A DNA stretch of 64,000 bases, taken from Bostrychus sinensis. Lineage: Eukaryota > Chordata > Actinopteri > Gobiiformes > Eleotridae. The position numbers and the translations under genes were made by a program. Below the pieces are notes generated by a model that saw nothing but the letters and a program-made list of their open reading frames with translations, searched no databases and was not told the origin of the DNA. Positions 33,061-43,583 of the stretch are shown in pieces; position 1 is the stretch's first letter, and every line of letters begins with the position of its first letter. The DNA is taken from positions 7,094,256 through 7,158,255 of the forward strand of contig CM036247.1 of NCBI GenBank assembly GCA_020698575.1, given 5' to 3'.

Positions 33061-33598
33061 TGTCTGATCTTTTTGGTCTCTGAATTTCAATCACTGAAAT
33101 TTCAGTATCTAATTTTTTACTGTATCTTTTCAGTGATAAAACTTCAGAATAAAATATTTGCCTTTAAAAAATCAATGCATATTCGATTGGCCCAATTCAG
33201 AATCTAAAATACGCTGTGAAAAAATGTGCATGAAACATCCGTGTGACTTGCCCCATTTGCACTAGAAGAACTGGTTAACGTCCAGTGTTAAGTGTTTTCG
33301 GCAAGATGTTTTGTTATTTATTGTGTTTTTTTATCTATTTAAATAAGCTGTACTTGATTTTAACAAGGAGACAATTGAAAAAATGTATTAATAATTACAT
33401 TTTTTCTTAATTTTTTGTAGTTGAACATCTTTTTGATCACATCTTTGGCACTCTCTGTTTGCATTCGACTCACAGGAGCTACTGAACCAGTAAAATGTTC
33501 TTTATTGACTTTACATAACCAGACATCAGAGAGCAAAGAAGCCAAAGCTCTAAAACCATAGACTGCAGACGTCTGATCTAACTCTATCCTCTGCATCC
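33061..33598. other. Intergenic sequence, no gene seen
   Basis: Begins with CACTGAAATTTCAGTATC and TTTCAGTGATAAAACTTCAG words. The minus-strand frame 33360-33605 overlaps the start of the LINE fragment and shows no independent domain. Confidence 0.35.
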
Positions 33599-33599
33599 T

Positions 33600-33890
33600 C
33601 TGCACTCACTCTGACTAACTTCATCTCCTTTCACTACATCCATAAATCTCCTCTTTGTTCCTCCTCTAGGCCTCCTTTACCTCAGCATCCTTCTGCCCAT
33701 ATATTCACCATCCCTCCTCTGTACTTGCCCAAACCATCTTAATCTGAAAAATCTGGCTTTATCTCCTAAAACATGAGCTGTCCCTGTGATGCACTCATTC
33801 CACGTTTATCCATCCTTGTCATGAACAAAGAGAACCTCAACATCTTCAGCTCTGCTACCTTCAGCTTTGCCTCGGTGTCACCAGAGGCGT
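33600..33890 (-). mobile_element. RTE-like LINE C-terminal remnant
   Basis: On the minus strand, across frameshifts, one reads EAKLKVAELKMLRFSLFMTR, MDK, LRWFGQVQRRDGEYMGRRML and TKRRFMDVVKGDE. This is the C-terminal signature of a common fish LINE group (LRWFGHVQRR...GRPKRRFMDVV-type). Stops and indels are frequent. Only the tail is present. Confidence 0.7.
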
Positions 33891-33899
33891 TTTTAGGGT

Positions 33900-34725
33900 C
33901 TGAAAAGATTGGGGGCTTAGACTAGACTTAACAACAAGTGTTACTACATTATTTAAGCGGGGGGTCCTCCCATTTATATTTATAGAAAAACAATAATTCC
34001 TGTATTTTGGAGCATTTTAACAGGTGCTTTACCTAATTATTGATTCTACTTGTAGCCTAATTATGTACAATAATAGCGTGAGGGAGAGTAAACATTTGCT
34101 GATTATCTGGAGGCTTAATGTTGTATTTATGTATTTGTATTTATGCTGAGTGTTGCTTTTCTAACAAATGGTCAATTTGCAATGATACTTTTTATTAATT
34201 AATATCATCTATGAATGAAACCAGGGCTTCATTTGAGGAGGAACAAAAGGGAACATGACACAAACTCACAAAGACCTATTAGACAGGATCCCCCAGCTTT
34301 TTGTCTTCTATAATAAAATATATATGAAACACCAAAATCCATAACCAAATAAAAGCAGTAAGAAAATTTTCCCACTTTAAAGGCTTCATAGCAATAGATG
34401 TTCCCCGGCATATTCTTCATGCTCAGTGTTGAGGGAAGAAGCCAAAAAATTCCTCTTTGTTCCCCGAGCTCTGGCTTTACAAATGAAGTGAGTGCTCAAA
34501 TCCATGAGCTGCACTCAATCCTTTTATATAGACTTTTTCTTTATGTAGAACAATTAATTTCAAATGACCAAAAAAAAAAAAAAAAAAAGATGCACCCTCG
34601 TCCCTTAAAATAATGAATATATTTGTTATAGCAGTAGAGAGAGAACATCAGCAACAAACTCCAAAGAAAAATATTTCTTTCTTTCTTTTCTAATTTTCAG
34701 GGCAGGTGACACAGTCTTATTAATA
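33900..34725. other. AT-rich intergenic sequence, no gene seen
   Basis: Contains a poly-A run at 34571-34588. The frames 34229-34420 (minus) and 34398-34613 have no features. Confidence 0.4.
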
Positions 34726-34727
34726 AT

Positions 34728-35767
34728 CAGCTCTGGTCAGCTCCTCCAGCTCCTTCAGGTCCAGCTCTGGTCAGCTCCTTCAGGTCCAGCTCTGGTCAGC
34801 TCCTCCAGCTCCTTCAGGTCCAGCTCTGGTCAGCTCCTTCATGTCCAGCCCTGGTCAGCTCCTTCAGGTCCAGCTCTGGTCAGCTCCTTCAGGTCCAGCT
34901 CTGGTCAGCTCCTTCAGGTCCAGCCCTGGTCAGCTCCTTCAGGTCCTTCAGGTCCAGCCCTGGTCAGCTCCTTCAGGTCCAGCTCTGGTCAGCTCCTTCA
35001 GGTCCATCCCTGGTCAGCTCCTTCAGGTCCATCCCTGGTCAGCTCCTTCAGGTCCATCCCTGGTCAGCTCCTTCAGGTCCAGCCCTGGTCAGCTCCTTCA
35101 GGTCCAGCTCTGGTCAGCTCCTCCAGCTCCTTCAGGTCCAGCTCTGGTCAGCTCCTTCAGGTCCAGCTCGGGTCAGCTCCTTCAGGTCCATCCCTGGTCA
35201 GCTCCTTCAGGTCCATCCCTGGTCAGCTCCTTCAGGTCCAGCTCTGGTCAGCTCCTTCAGGTCCTTCAGGTCCAGCTCGGGTCAGCTCCTTCAGGTCCAT
35301 CCCTGGTCAGCTCCTTCAGGTCCATCCCTGGTCAGCTCCTTCAGGTCCATCCCTGGTCAGCTCCTTCAGGTCCAGCCCTGGTCAGCTCCTTCAGGTCCAG
35401 CTCTGGTCAGCTCCTTCAGGTCCTTCAGGTCCAGCTCTGGTCAGCTCCTTCAGGTCCAGCCCTGGTCAGCTCCTTCAGGTCCTTCAGGTCCATCCCTGGT
35501 CAGCTCCTTCAGGTCCAGCCCTGGTCAGCTCCTTCAGGTCCAGCTCTGGTCAGCTCCTTCAGGTCCTTCAGGTCCATCCCTGGTCAGCTCCTTCAGGTCC
35601 AGCCCTGGTCAGCTCCTTCAGGTCCAGCCCTGGTCAGCTCCTTCAGGTCCAGCTCGGGTCAGCTCCTTCAGGTCCATCCCTGGTCAGCTCCTTCAGGTCC
35701 TTCAGGTCCATCCCTGGTCAGCTCCTTCAGGTCCTTCAGGTCCATCCCTGGTCAGCTCCTTCAGGTC
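34728..35767. repeat. 25-bp minisatellite, about 40 units
   Basis: Unit TCAGCTCCTTCAGGTCCAGC then TCTGG, with variants CCAGCCCTGG, CCATCCCTGG and CCAGCTCGGG. At intervals a 9-base TTCAGGTCC is duplicated, giving 34-bp units. CTCCAGCTCCTTCAGG units appear near the left edge and at 35120. The plus strand is open for 347 codons (34841-35884) because no phase of the unit has a stop. The peptide is a 25-residue artefact repeat running on into unrelated sequence. Confidence 0.95.
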
Positions 35768-36440
35768 ATGTGCACAGCATTAATGTTGTGTCACTGTCTG
35801 ACCTGTCACAATAAAGGTCTTTCTACTGCTGGAAAATGCGGAGGCTTTTATTTTGGGCCACAGGAAGTGTGTAGTTGCTGTTAACTGTACCTTGACATCG
35901 CAACAGCAGAGGAACTGTTTAGTTTCTGACGGCGATCGTGATCTGACGGCGCATTTGCAGACGTGGTCGGTGATAAAACAGGGCAGAAAAAAAGCGAGAA
36001 GCTCATGGAGACTGAGATCATTTCTGTGGAGGACTGTACATGTGCTGTTCCTGTCACCTTTTCCACATATCTAGCTTTTATGTCCTTGTTTTTCTCCAGC
36101 TTTGATCAGCTTCCTCCCAGGGTTAAAAAGTGATGAAAGACGAACAGAGTGTGAACAGTCATTTAACCTGCAGCACTAATCACTGTTTTTCCTCTTCCTG
36201 CAGTATTTCCTCTCTTACTCGGTTAAAACAGCCTGGCCTTGGGTATCACTGTCTATAAACCATTTTGTGATGTTTAATTTGACAGTTTGTATGTCGGATA
36301 TCCTTCCTGGCACTACCTACTACATTTATCTGACTGGTACAAAGAAAACACGGGCTTGTGACCCCCTTGATTGTTATTCTCCTAAACCTGCAGATGTCAA
36401 AATTTCTGTTGACTGTGCATGAGGCCAGATCTGCCAATCC
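35768..36440. other. Unique sequence, no gene seen
   Basis: Moderate-GC sequence. CACAATAAAGGTCTTTCTAC (35807-35826) resembles a polyadenylation region. No domain is recognisable in the frames 35853-36074 or 36246-36479 (minus). Confidence 0.35.
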
Positions 36441-36690
36441 TCTTCGCACATGCAGCAAGTCCGTTGATTGTTTTTCCACCGCTGTAAATCTCTCCTAATT
36501 AAGACTGATGAATTAATTAGCACTCGTGTAAACAATTGGTTTGTTTGAGCAAAGGTTGTCAGGAATTTAAAGACCTTCTGTCAACCTCATTTAAGGAGTA
36601 ACTGGCTGGTCCGCAGTGCTCTACCTGGAATGTTAATGAAGACTCGGGAGATGCTCGTCCAGCAGTGGTTCGAGGTTTTTTTTAATACAG
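36440..36690. promoter_or_regulatory. Unique island rich in homeodomain and SOX words
   Basis: TCTCCTAATTAAGACTG, GATGAATTAATTAGCACT, AAACAATTGGTTTG and GAGCAAAGGTTG lie within about 90 bp (36488-36560). This is a dense cluster of homeodomain (TAATTA), SOX (AACAATTGG) and nuclear-receptor half-site (CAAAGGT) words. No repeat features. Candidate enhancer, by motif reading only. Confidence 0.35.
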
Positions 36691-36850
36691 ATCTCCACGG
36701 AAACGCCATCCCTGGAGCAAAAAAGCACAGCAGACAATACTTTACAGAAATGTGGCCCTGTTATTGTGGACTTTGTGAATATGTCTGGAGTTACAACAAA
36801 ATGTCTAGACCCAACTTTTCAACAATTTGTACAAGAATTTATCATAACAA

Positions 36851-37065
36851 AGTATAGTAGCATAGTGGCATAGTTGTTAGCACTCCTGTCTCACAGCAAG
36901 AAGGTCATGGGTTCGATTCCTGGACCGGGTGGGGCCTTTCTGTGTGGCGTTTGCATGTTCTACCTGTGTCTGCGTACGATTCCTCTGGGTGCTCCGGTTT
37001 CCCCTACCACTAAAAACATGTACAATAGGTGGGACTTTCCTGGTTAAATAAAAAAATAAAAAGAG
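36851..37065 (+). mobile_element. tRNA-like SINE
   Basis: TAGCATAGTGGCATAGTTG is A-box-like and GGGTTCGATTCC a clear B-box, followed by TGGGGCCTTTCTGTGTGGCG and TTTGCATGTTC, and an A-rich AAATAAAAAAATAAAAAG tail. A tRNA fold with intact stems is not apparent, so this is a SINE and not a tRNA gene. Confidence 0.65.
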
Positions 37066-37257
37066 AATGTGAGTGACAAAGTGTCTTGCCCAGAGACACA
37101 AGGACACGATGCTTTGAACCGAGGATCAAACCACTAATGTTCCAGTTGATGGGCGAACACTTAAACCCACTGTTGCCCCATCTTTCACTAAGCTAGAGTT
37201 ACAGAAAACAGGTTTTCTAAAATCCAAATTAGAGTTTTCATTTTGTGAAAACTGTGG

Positions 37258-37545
37258 GGTAAACTGTTGCAGAGTGGTTAGTGCTCTCGCCTCCCAGGAA
37301 GGAGGTCATGGGTTTGATCCCCAGGTTGGCTGACACAAACTCTAGGTGGAGTCTGCCCATGTTACTGTGGCTTCCCTTCATCATCCAAAGACATGCACGT
37401 GTTATGAGAATTTAAGTTACCCCTCGTGAATGAATGTGAGTGAATGGTTGTCTCTGTGTCAGCCCTGTGACTGGCCACTGTCCTGGGTGTACCTCGCCTA
37501 AAGCCCATAGCTAATGGGAATAAGCAGAAGATGAATGAATGATTC
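37258..37545 (+). mobile_element. tRNA-like SINE, second copy type
   Basis: GCAGAGTGGTTAGTGCTCTC and GGGTTTGATCCCC are box A/B-like. Then follow GTGGAGTCTGCCCATG, CATCCAAAGACATGCACGTG, AAGCCCATAGCTAATGGGAA and an AGATGAATGAATGATTC tail. Related fragments are at 11860-11965 and 45000-45190. Confidence 0.65.
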
Positions 37546-37633
37546 ATCTTGTGATACCATTTAGAATATACAGCATAGAGCGGCAGTAACTTAGGAGGTA
37601 CAGTCGGTCGGCCATTAACCAGAAGTTTGGCAG

Positions 37634-38137
37634 TAGTGTTGTAGTCAAGACCGTACTAATCAAGACCAAGTCCAGTCTGAGTCCAGAGTGAACAGGGACC
37701 AAGACAAGGCTGAGACTTTCAGGGTTCAAGACCGAGTCAAGACTGAGACCAAGGCAAACCTTTCCTCCCTACTTCTTCCCATTCCTTTTTGAATATGTAA
37801 ATTGTGAAGTTGCATTATGTGTATTTCTATTTTTGTAGCACTATTTTGAATCCATATTCAAAATTAAACTTTATTCATTCAAACTAAGACGAGGTCAAGA
37901 CCAAGCCCAGTAAACAAACACTAAATCAAGGGGAAAACTACGATCTAAAGCAACCGACTCCACAAACACACAGACTGATACATTTCCTGGTTCTTCTAAT
38001 GCAGAAAATGTACTCCAAAATTATGAAGAATAGCATTTTCTTATAATGTTTGGTAAATAAAATCTCAGAGTCCGCCACAACTGAGACTGAGACAAGACCG
38101 AGTACAACAGCAACCGAGACCAAGACGAGACCAACAC
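37634..38137. mobile_element. TIR element related to 1451-2610
   Basis: AGTGTTGTAGTCAAGACCGT at the left; the right end AAGACGAGACCAACACC is an imperfect mirror. The body is runs of AGACCAAGAC/GAGACTGAGAC words. The minus-strand frame 37544-37729 is composition-driven. No clear target duplication. Confidence 0.6.
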
Positions 38138-38159
38138 CGTAAAAAAATGTCTCAAGTTT

Positions 38160-38275
38160 GTGTGTTTGGCCGTTGGCGCAGTAAGCCAGCCACATCTCTG
38201 CCAGTTTGCCCCGGGGCAGCTGTGGTTGACAGAAGTAGCTCACCACCACCAGTGTGACATCTTGCATTGAAAAGA
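38160..38275. repeat. Fish interspersed repeat fragment
   Basis: TTTGCCCCGGGGCAGCTGTG and AGTAGCTCACCACCACCAGT belong to a common fish repeat whose other parts appear at 43340-43480. Only a short piece is present. Confidence 0.5.
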
Positions 38276-38696
38276 TTATTGGTTATTGGTAAGATTATTG
38301 ATAACATTTTATCCAAAACATGACTAAGCTTGTAATGCTAATTGACAGAAAACAATAGAAAGTTACACATGAATTCAAATATTTTCACCTCCTATTTTTC
38401 TAATCATCCTAATTCTGTCTTTAACATGCTTACAAATGTGTAAACCTGATGTAAATGTATGCAGATTCTCTCTTTCCTTTTCCAACCGCATAAACCGCCA
38501 CAAACCAGTCTAACACCTCAACACGGATTTACTTTTGAGCTGTTTACCCTCCTGTTTCTTCTTGTAGCTCTGCGTGTTTACATGCATGCGGCCCTCACCT
38601 ACAGGGAGGGATAAAACCGTAGCACTCTCTACTCTGGGGACCTCATTTACCGCCACGCTGTCCTGCCTCTCTGTCGTCCAAATTGGAGGGTTTTTA

Positions 38697-38739
<43 letters not shown>
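38697..38739. repeat. (AC)n microsatellite
   Basis: About 21 AC dinucleotides. A second, shorter (AC)n lies at 38908-38931. The minus-strand Cys-Val frame is an artefact. Confidence 0.97.
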
Positions 38740-38742
<3 letters not shown>

Positions 38743-39096
38743 GAGTATGTGCACAGATTTAGGGGTTTGGACAGTGCGGGTCCGTCTACACTTCTGTACA
38801 CTTATTAACTGGAGTTTGTTGCGGCGAGTCGATCAGAAGCATCCCATTATGTAGCCGTCCTGCAGCATGCCCAAAGCAAATCTAACTCCTCCAGAGCCAC
38901 AGAGATACACACACACACACACACACACACATACAGACAGTATACAGTGAGCATAGACTTGTCCCATTGCAAATATCCATACCAACTCCATTCTCAAATC
39001 CCAAACTACACAATGGCTTGTTTAGTTCATAAAGAATTGATGACTAAGATTAAGGACATTATAGGTTACAGCTTTTCCTGATTGCTAAAACACTAA

Positions 39097-39739
39097 GGGC
39101 CAGATTTATCAAAGGTTTGCGTGCACGCTAACTGAATAAGATGCGCTAAAACTGGAGCAAACCCAGACGCAGTTGAGATTTGCGTGTCTTACAGGAGCAG
39201 AGCGAACGCAATGCAGATTTTGCTCCTATGACCTAATGAATCTGTAAACTGAGGCGTTCTTCCCAGAGTGCGCAAAATGGAAGGCGGAGAAAATGCAAAT
39301 TCATTCATTTACCGCCCGCAATATTATTTATCAAGGCTCACCATGACTTTGCGTGCGAAAATAGCGTATAAATTTAGCACGTTGGAGAAGGACGTGCTAA
39401 TCTTTTGCACAGATATGGCCGCTGTGATTCGTGTGAGATGAAGGAGAAGAAATGAAGAAATTCGTAGGGTTAGAGCGTTTGCCACGCGTGCAGATCTATT
39501 TGCCATGACGGATGAAAAAATTATTCACCAGCACTTTCAGCTATTCTTAGTTAAATTTTTGCTTCCGTTTGTGTTCCACTTCTGCACCTTCCATGACGCA
39601 AAACAATACACGCAATGATGTCGTTTAAATAGCTCCGCCCCATCTGTTTGCACCTGACACCGACCACGCAGTTTGTCTTAGTAATTCACGTGCAACACGT
39701 GCACTCGCAGTTTAGCACCCGTCTTAGTAAATATGGCCC
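39097..39739. mobile_element. PIF/Harbinger element with TAA target duplication
   Basis: GGGCCAGATTTATCAAAGG at the left and TTAGTAAATATGGCCC at the right are inverted. TAA flanks both sides (39094-39096, 39740-39742), matching the TWA target of PIF/Harbinger. It contains a recognisable transposase N-terminus (39415-39552) but is internally deleted. Confidence 0.85.
39415..39552 (+). pseudogene. Harbinger-like transposase N-terminal remnant
   Basis: From ATG 39415: MAAVIRVR, a TGA, then RRRNEEIRRVRAFATRADLF followed by AMTDEKIIHQHFQ. The Arg-rich start and the MTDE.II motif resemble Harbinger-type transposase N-termini. Everything after about 45 codons, including the DDE nuclease domain, is missing and an in-frame stop is present. 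Non-functional. Confidence 0.6.
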
Positions 39740-40246
39740 TAAATGCCATTCTCTGAACCAAGCCACCAGCACATGACTCTTTGGTTAAACACAGTTTGCT
39801 GTTTACACACAGTTTGCCAAAGATCTGAACCTGAACCAAGACCCAAGCCAGAAGGTTGGCAGTTCAAACCCCGCTCCCATTGTTGCATACTGTCGTGTCT
39901 TTCGGCAAGACACCTAACTGCTAGCGCTTTGCGTGCCCATGGAGGTGAAAAAGCGCAAAGTGACCATTTATTTACCATTTACATTCTACACAGCATTGAG
40001 TGGTTTTATGAAACAAAATCAGAATCATTACCAGATATTATGAATATTTTAAAAAGGTAAAACTGTAAACCTTAATGTTGATTAAACATTAATAAAATCA
40101 TTTATTGACTCTTTATGTGTCTACCGAACAAATAGTTGACTTTGTGTGTGAATAGCAACCTTTAAATTTTCACTTTTTTTTAATAATAAGCTATTCATCG
40201 TTTTCAGTCACGTGACTTTTGCGTTCCACTGGAGGGCAAAACAAAC

Positions 40247-40474
40247 ATGGCGACGTGCAGCAGGCATGAGAAGAGACAGCCAAGTAATTATTTAGATGGC
40301 CTGACAACTCAGGACAAAATAAGATTTGGACTAAAACTACAAATATTGGCAACAGTCAGATCGCTGCCAGAGCTGGACTTTGGAAACTCGTCTACCTACT
40401 GCTATCGCGAAGCAAGCATACAACTGAATCAAAAGTTATTTTTTCAGTCAGGGTGGGTCATTAACCCAGTGTAA
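40247..40474 (+). pseudogene. Transposon protein fragment, YqaJ-element N-terminus-like
   Basis: Starts in good context (AACATGGCG). Reads MATCSRHEKRQPSNYLDGLT, then TQDKIRFGLKLQIL, and near the end FFQSGWVINP. The 'YLDGL....R...KL..L' and 'SGWV' motifs recall the repeated fish proteins that precede SWIM/YqaJ domains in some DNA transposons. The catalytic part is absent and the middle (LDFGNSSTYCY) looks like a deletion joint. It could be an unrelated small gene; I favour a transposon remnant because TIRs enclose it. Confidence 0.4.
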
Positions 40475-40702
40475 GGGCATTAGTTTTTAGCATACTAGCT
40501 TAAGCCAATTTCCTTTCCTTCCTTATTTGCCGGAAATACATATGGTTACTCTTTAAAGGGCTAAATCGACAAATATATTATTTTCGAGTCAGTTTTCTCT
40601 GATGAGATTCTGTAGAAAGACACATCCTAACTTGAGTAAACAGTGGCTTCAGCTGATGGTCAGTGGAGTAACTTTTTAAACCAATGTGCTTGACCTTCAA
40701 GC

Positions 40703-41134
40703 AGGGCTGCACAATATATCGCAAAATTATCGTTATCGGCAATATCTGTATCGCAATAATATAAATATATCGCAATAACGCTGTGGTCTTCCAACTGACA
40801 GAGATTTACACTGAAGAATCATTTTCCCCCAGAGCATTAAAAGAACATGTGTTGTGACTAAATAAAAATGTTTAAAAAGTCCAGTTTTAGTGGTAATTTA
40901 ATTAATTTCGTCACAGCTTAGCCTTGTTTTAGTCCTGGTTTAGTCTGTGTTAAGTTTTGATTTTGTCGCTGTTTTGACTTGTAAATATAGGAACGTACAT
41001 TTTTTGTGAAATGGAGTGAATTTAACTTACTATGTTTGAAAAGTAGGCTCTGTTTTCAAATATTGCAATAATATCTATCGCAATTTTCAACATAGTTATC
41101 AAATATCGCATGTTTTCTCCATATCGTGCAGCCC
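40703..41134. mobile_element. hAT-like MITE (CAGGGCTGCACAATAT ends)
   Basis: CAGGGCTGCACAATATATCG and its mirror CCATATCGTGCAGCCC bound an AT-rich body full of ATATCGCAATAA words. Flanks CCTTCAAG and ACTTTCAC match poorly, so the 8-bp duplication is not proven. Inserted in 40199-41188. It includes TTTTAGTCCTGGTTTAGTCT (40927-40946), two units of the 11-bp word amplified at 54971-56230. Confidence 0.7.
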
Positions 41135-41239
41135 AACTTTCACGGGAGTTTTGCCCTCCAGGGGTGACGTCACTGTGAAAACTAGGAATAGAGGAAATTC
41201 AGAGAAGACTTTTCCCCTTTGCTCTCTCCCACTGCTACT

Positions 41240-41935
41240 GCCACACTTCAGTTTTCAGATTTAGCCATTTATCTAAATCTAGCCTAAATCTAAAACCTTC
41301 AGCTCATGCCTCGTGCTCCACTCTCCTTTGTCCATGACGCAACATCTCTCTTGCTGGAATCTCAGGGCGAAAGTTCAGTTTCTGTGCATCTGTTTGTCTC
41401 TGCCCATCCAGACTGAATCGTGTGTGAAGAAAAACTTGAAACTTTCTTGAAAAACTGATACCGCGAAGGCAGCGCATGCGTCAAATGTGTAGGAAAGGCA
41501 ATCTCGGATCCGCTGAAGCACCACAGCCGTGATCAATACATCCGTTTGAAGGTGCACTAATGGAAATCAAGAACCGGAGTCTTCCATAACAGAGAAAGGG
41601 GGACGGCGGTGGGCCTAAAATGCCAGCTCTAAACTGGTATTGATCAATGTGAGTGGTCAGAGAAGGTGTGTGTGTGTTTGGTGAGAGAGAGCGCACCTGG
41701 TATCGATCCACACAGCGACGCTCGGCTCATCGCGTCCCAGAGGAGCTCATTTCGGTGGACGCTAAATCCCCCAAACCCACCACACCGGCCTTATTAAAAA
41801 CAACAGGAAATACAGAGGGACAGTGAGGGGCTGCGAGAGCTCAGGTTTCAGATTCACACACAGACGCAATGGTGTTTTCTGTAACAAGGAAGGGTTTGTC
41901 AAAAGATTTCTATACAACTTCAAGTTTGGACACTG
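41240..41935. promoter_or_regulatory. Unique island, candidate conserved non-coding element
   Basis: GC-balanced, non-repetitive sequence (best 41470-41880) with paired words GGTATTGATCAATGTGAG (41636) and GTGATCAATACATCCG (41529). No domain in the frames 41375-41557, 41481-41711, 41762-41971 (minus) or 41823-42008. Regulatory role inferred. Confidence 0.3.
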
Positions 41936-42173
41936 TGTGAAATGTTTTTTTGAGCTGTGTTGCTGCATCAAATTAAAAATGTGGTACTATTATTTCATTA
42001 AATGGTAAAATATCTCATGTCCAACACCTAAAATGTTGTTTATTCTCTATGGATAAAAAAATATGTTGTTTTTGTGGGATCAAAAATGTCTTTTCTGAAT
42101 TGGAGTTGTATTTCTACAACTTTGTGCAAAAAGTGAAATTATTTTAGTAGGTCAGTTTAAAAAGGGCTATATT

Positions 42174-42484
42174 CAGTGGCATAATTTGGTGATGAGGGCC
42201 CCAAGAGCAGGTTGTAATATTGGGCCCCAAAGGTCTGGAGCACATTTCAATAGCTTCATTTAGTCATTATTTTAAGAGAATCTTTTTTATATATTTTTAC
42301 AATTTGTGCTTTTAATTTACTTGGCTTGAAAACATTTTGCAGAAAAATTGGAATAAAATAAAATACTGCTCTTGTTTATTGTTATAAAATGACCATAAAT
42401 GAACATGGCCACTCTCAAGGGCCCCTAAACTTCCTGAGCCCCAGTGCTGTTGCCCTGGCTGCACTGCCTGATGCTACGCCCCTG
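42174..42484. mobile_element. hAT-type MITE with near-perfect 8-bp target duplication
   Basis: CAGTGGCATAATTTGGTGAT at the left, mirrored by ATGCTACGCCCCTG at the right. Flanks GCTATATT (42166-42173) and GCTATTTT (42485-42492) match at 7 of 8. GGGCCCC words sit inside both ends. A right-end fragment of the same family is at 59949-59980. Confidence 0.82.
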
Positions 42485-42485
42485 G

Positions 42486-42605
42486 CTATTTTACGCTTTT
42501 ATTCATATTTTCAAACTAACCTTGGTTACATCTCGATCAGCATTTCAAGTCTGACAAACTTTAAAAACATTATCTGACTAAAAGAGAATGTTTTTTAATA
42601 AGTAC
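42486..42605. mobile_element. Family E fragment
   Basis: TTTTACGCTTTTATTCATAT, CAAACTAACCTTGGTTACAT and TTTAAAAACATTATCTGACT parallel 14388-14500 and 24368-24460. The hAT MITE 42174-42484 inserted at its edge. Confidence 0.6.
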
Positions 42606-42609
42606 ACTA

Positions 42610-43280
42610 CACTAATGTCTGCAGTGTTGCAACAAAAATGAATACTACTTAACCAAGCAATCAAAAATGGACTTAAAGTTATAAATTGACACTGCACGAT
42701 GTCATTTGTTTCTTTAAATGTTAATTTTCTGCATCAAACTATAGAACTATGGAACAAGGCTGTCTCACTAAGTCCTTTACAAACAATAAAAAGCCAAAAG
42801 TCAATTATAATAAGATTAGCGCAATTATTTACATATCTTAATATGTCAAAATAGTAATAGTAAAATAGCCACAGAAGGTAAAAAAGACTTTAAAGAATAA
42901 ACTCTGTTCTTTAAAGCTCAGAACAGATTCATAAGTTATTAATTGATTTGTAGCTTCAAAAGTGTCAGCGAGCTGCCAGTCACTGTCAGCCCTCTGTCAT
43001 CAGAGCTTAAAATACTGCAATGGATTTATTTTTAACTTGTCCAATGTGACTAAGAGGCGTAACTCATACTGTGACATTGACAGGCATGTACAGTTTAAAC
43101 AGGGAAAAATAGACAGAAATGACCTCAGTTCAAGGAAGATAATTATTGTATACACAGAGTGATTGTCTGCTCCTCTGGTGTGAGTTGTAACTGCAGACAA
43201 ACAAATCCAAGGCACTCTGACTGTTTTCCAGTTAAAAAGGCCTTTATTAAATCATGGTTTTTCAATTAAAAAGATATGCA
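42610..43280. other. AT-rich intergenic sequence, no gene seen
   Basis: No repeat boundary or domain is recognisable. The frames 42962-43162 and 43000-43215 (minus) are featureless. Confidence 0.4.
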
Positions 43281-43283
43281 CCT

Positions 43284-43580
43284 AAATGTAATAATGCATT
43301 AGTCTTATATAGCGTTTTCTAGACACTCAAAGTCACAATATGGTGCATTATTTATTCATCCACAGCTGCCCTGGGACAAACTGACAGAAGCATGGCTACC
43401 ATTCTGTGCCTATGGCCTCTCTGACCACCGCCAGTCACAATCACACTGACACATTCATACAGGCAAGGAGAGTGAAGAGTCTTGCCTAAGGTCACAACAT
43501 TATGCTATGCTGGTAGCAGGGATCAAACCAACAACCTTCATGTTAATGTGTGTCTCTATCAACTGAACTACTGCTGCCCC
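43284..43580 (+). mobile_element. SINE-like fish repeat
   Basis: GCATTAGTCTTATATAGCGT and TTCTAGACACTCAAAGTCAC open it. CCACAGCTGCCCTGGG and AGTCTTGCCTAAGGTCACAA follow, and a degenerate tRNA-like stretch GGGATCAAACCAACAACC ... AACTGAACTACTGCTGCCCC ends it. The Tc1-like element starts right after. A very common fish repeat texture. Confidence 0.65.
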
Positions 43581-43583
43581 ATA

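Larger units (their letters stand above)
40199..41188. mobile_element. TIR element encoding a YqaJ-associated-type N-terminus, split by a hAT MITE
   Basis: CGTTTTCAGTCACGTGACTT and CACTGGAGGGCAAAAC at the left are mirrored by GTTTTGCCCTCCAGGGGTGA and GTCACTGTGAAAACTAGG at the right. The 75-codon frame 40247-40474 lies inside. A hAT-like element, 40703-41134, is nested. Assignment to the ISL2EU-like, YqaJ-carrying group rests on resemblance of the protein start and is tentative. Confidence 0.55.

Noticed and set aside
36851..37065. Functional tRNA gene
   Set aside because: A B-box-like GGGTTCGATTCC is present, but no cloverleaf with paired acceptor and anticodon stems is visible; the A-rich tail and related copies mark it as a SINE.
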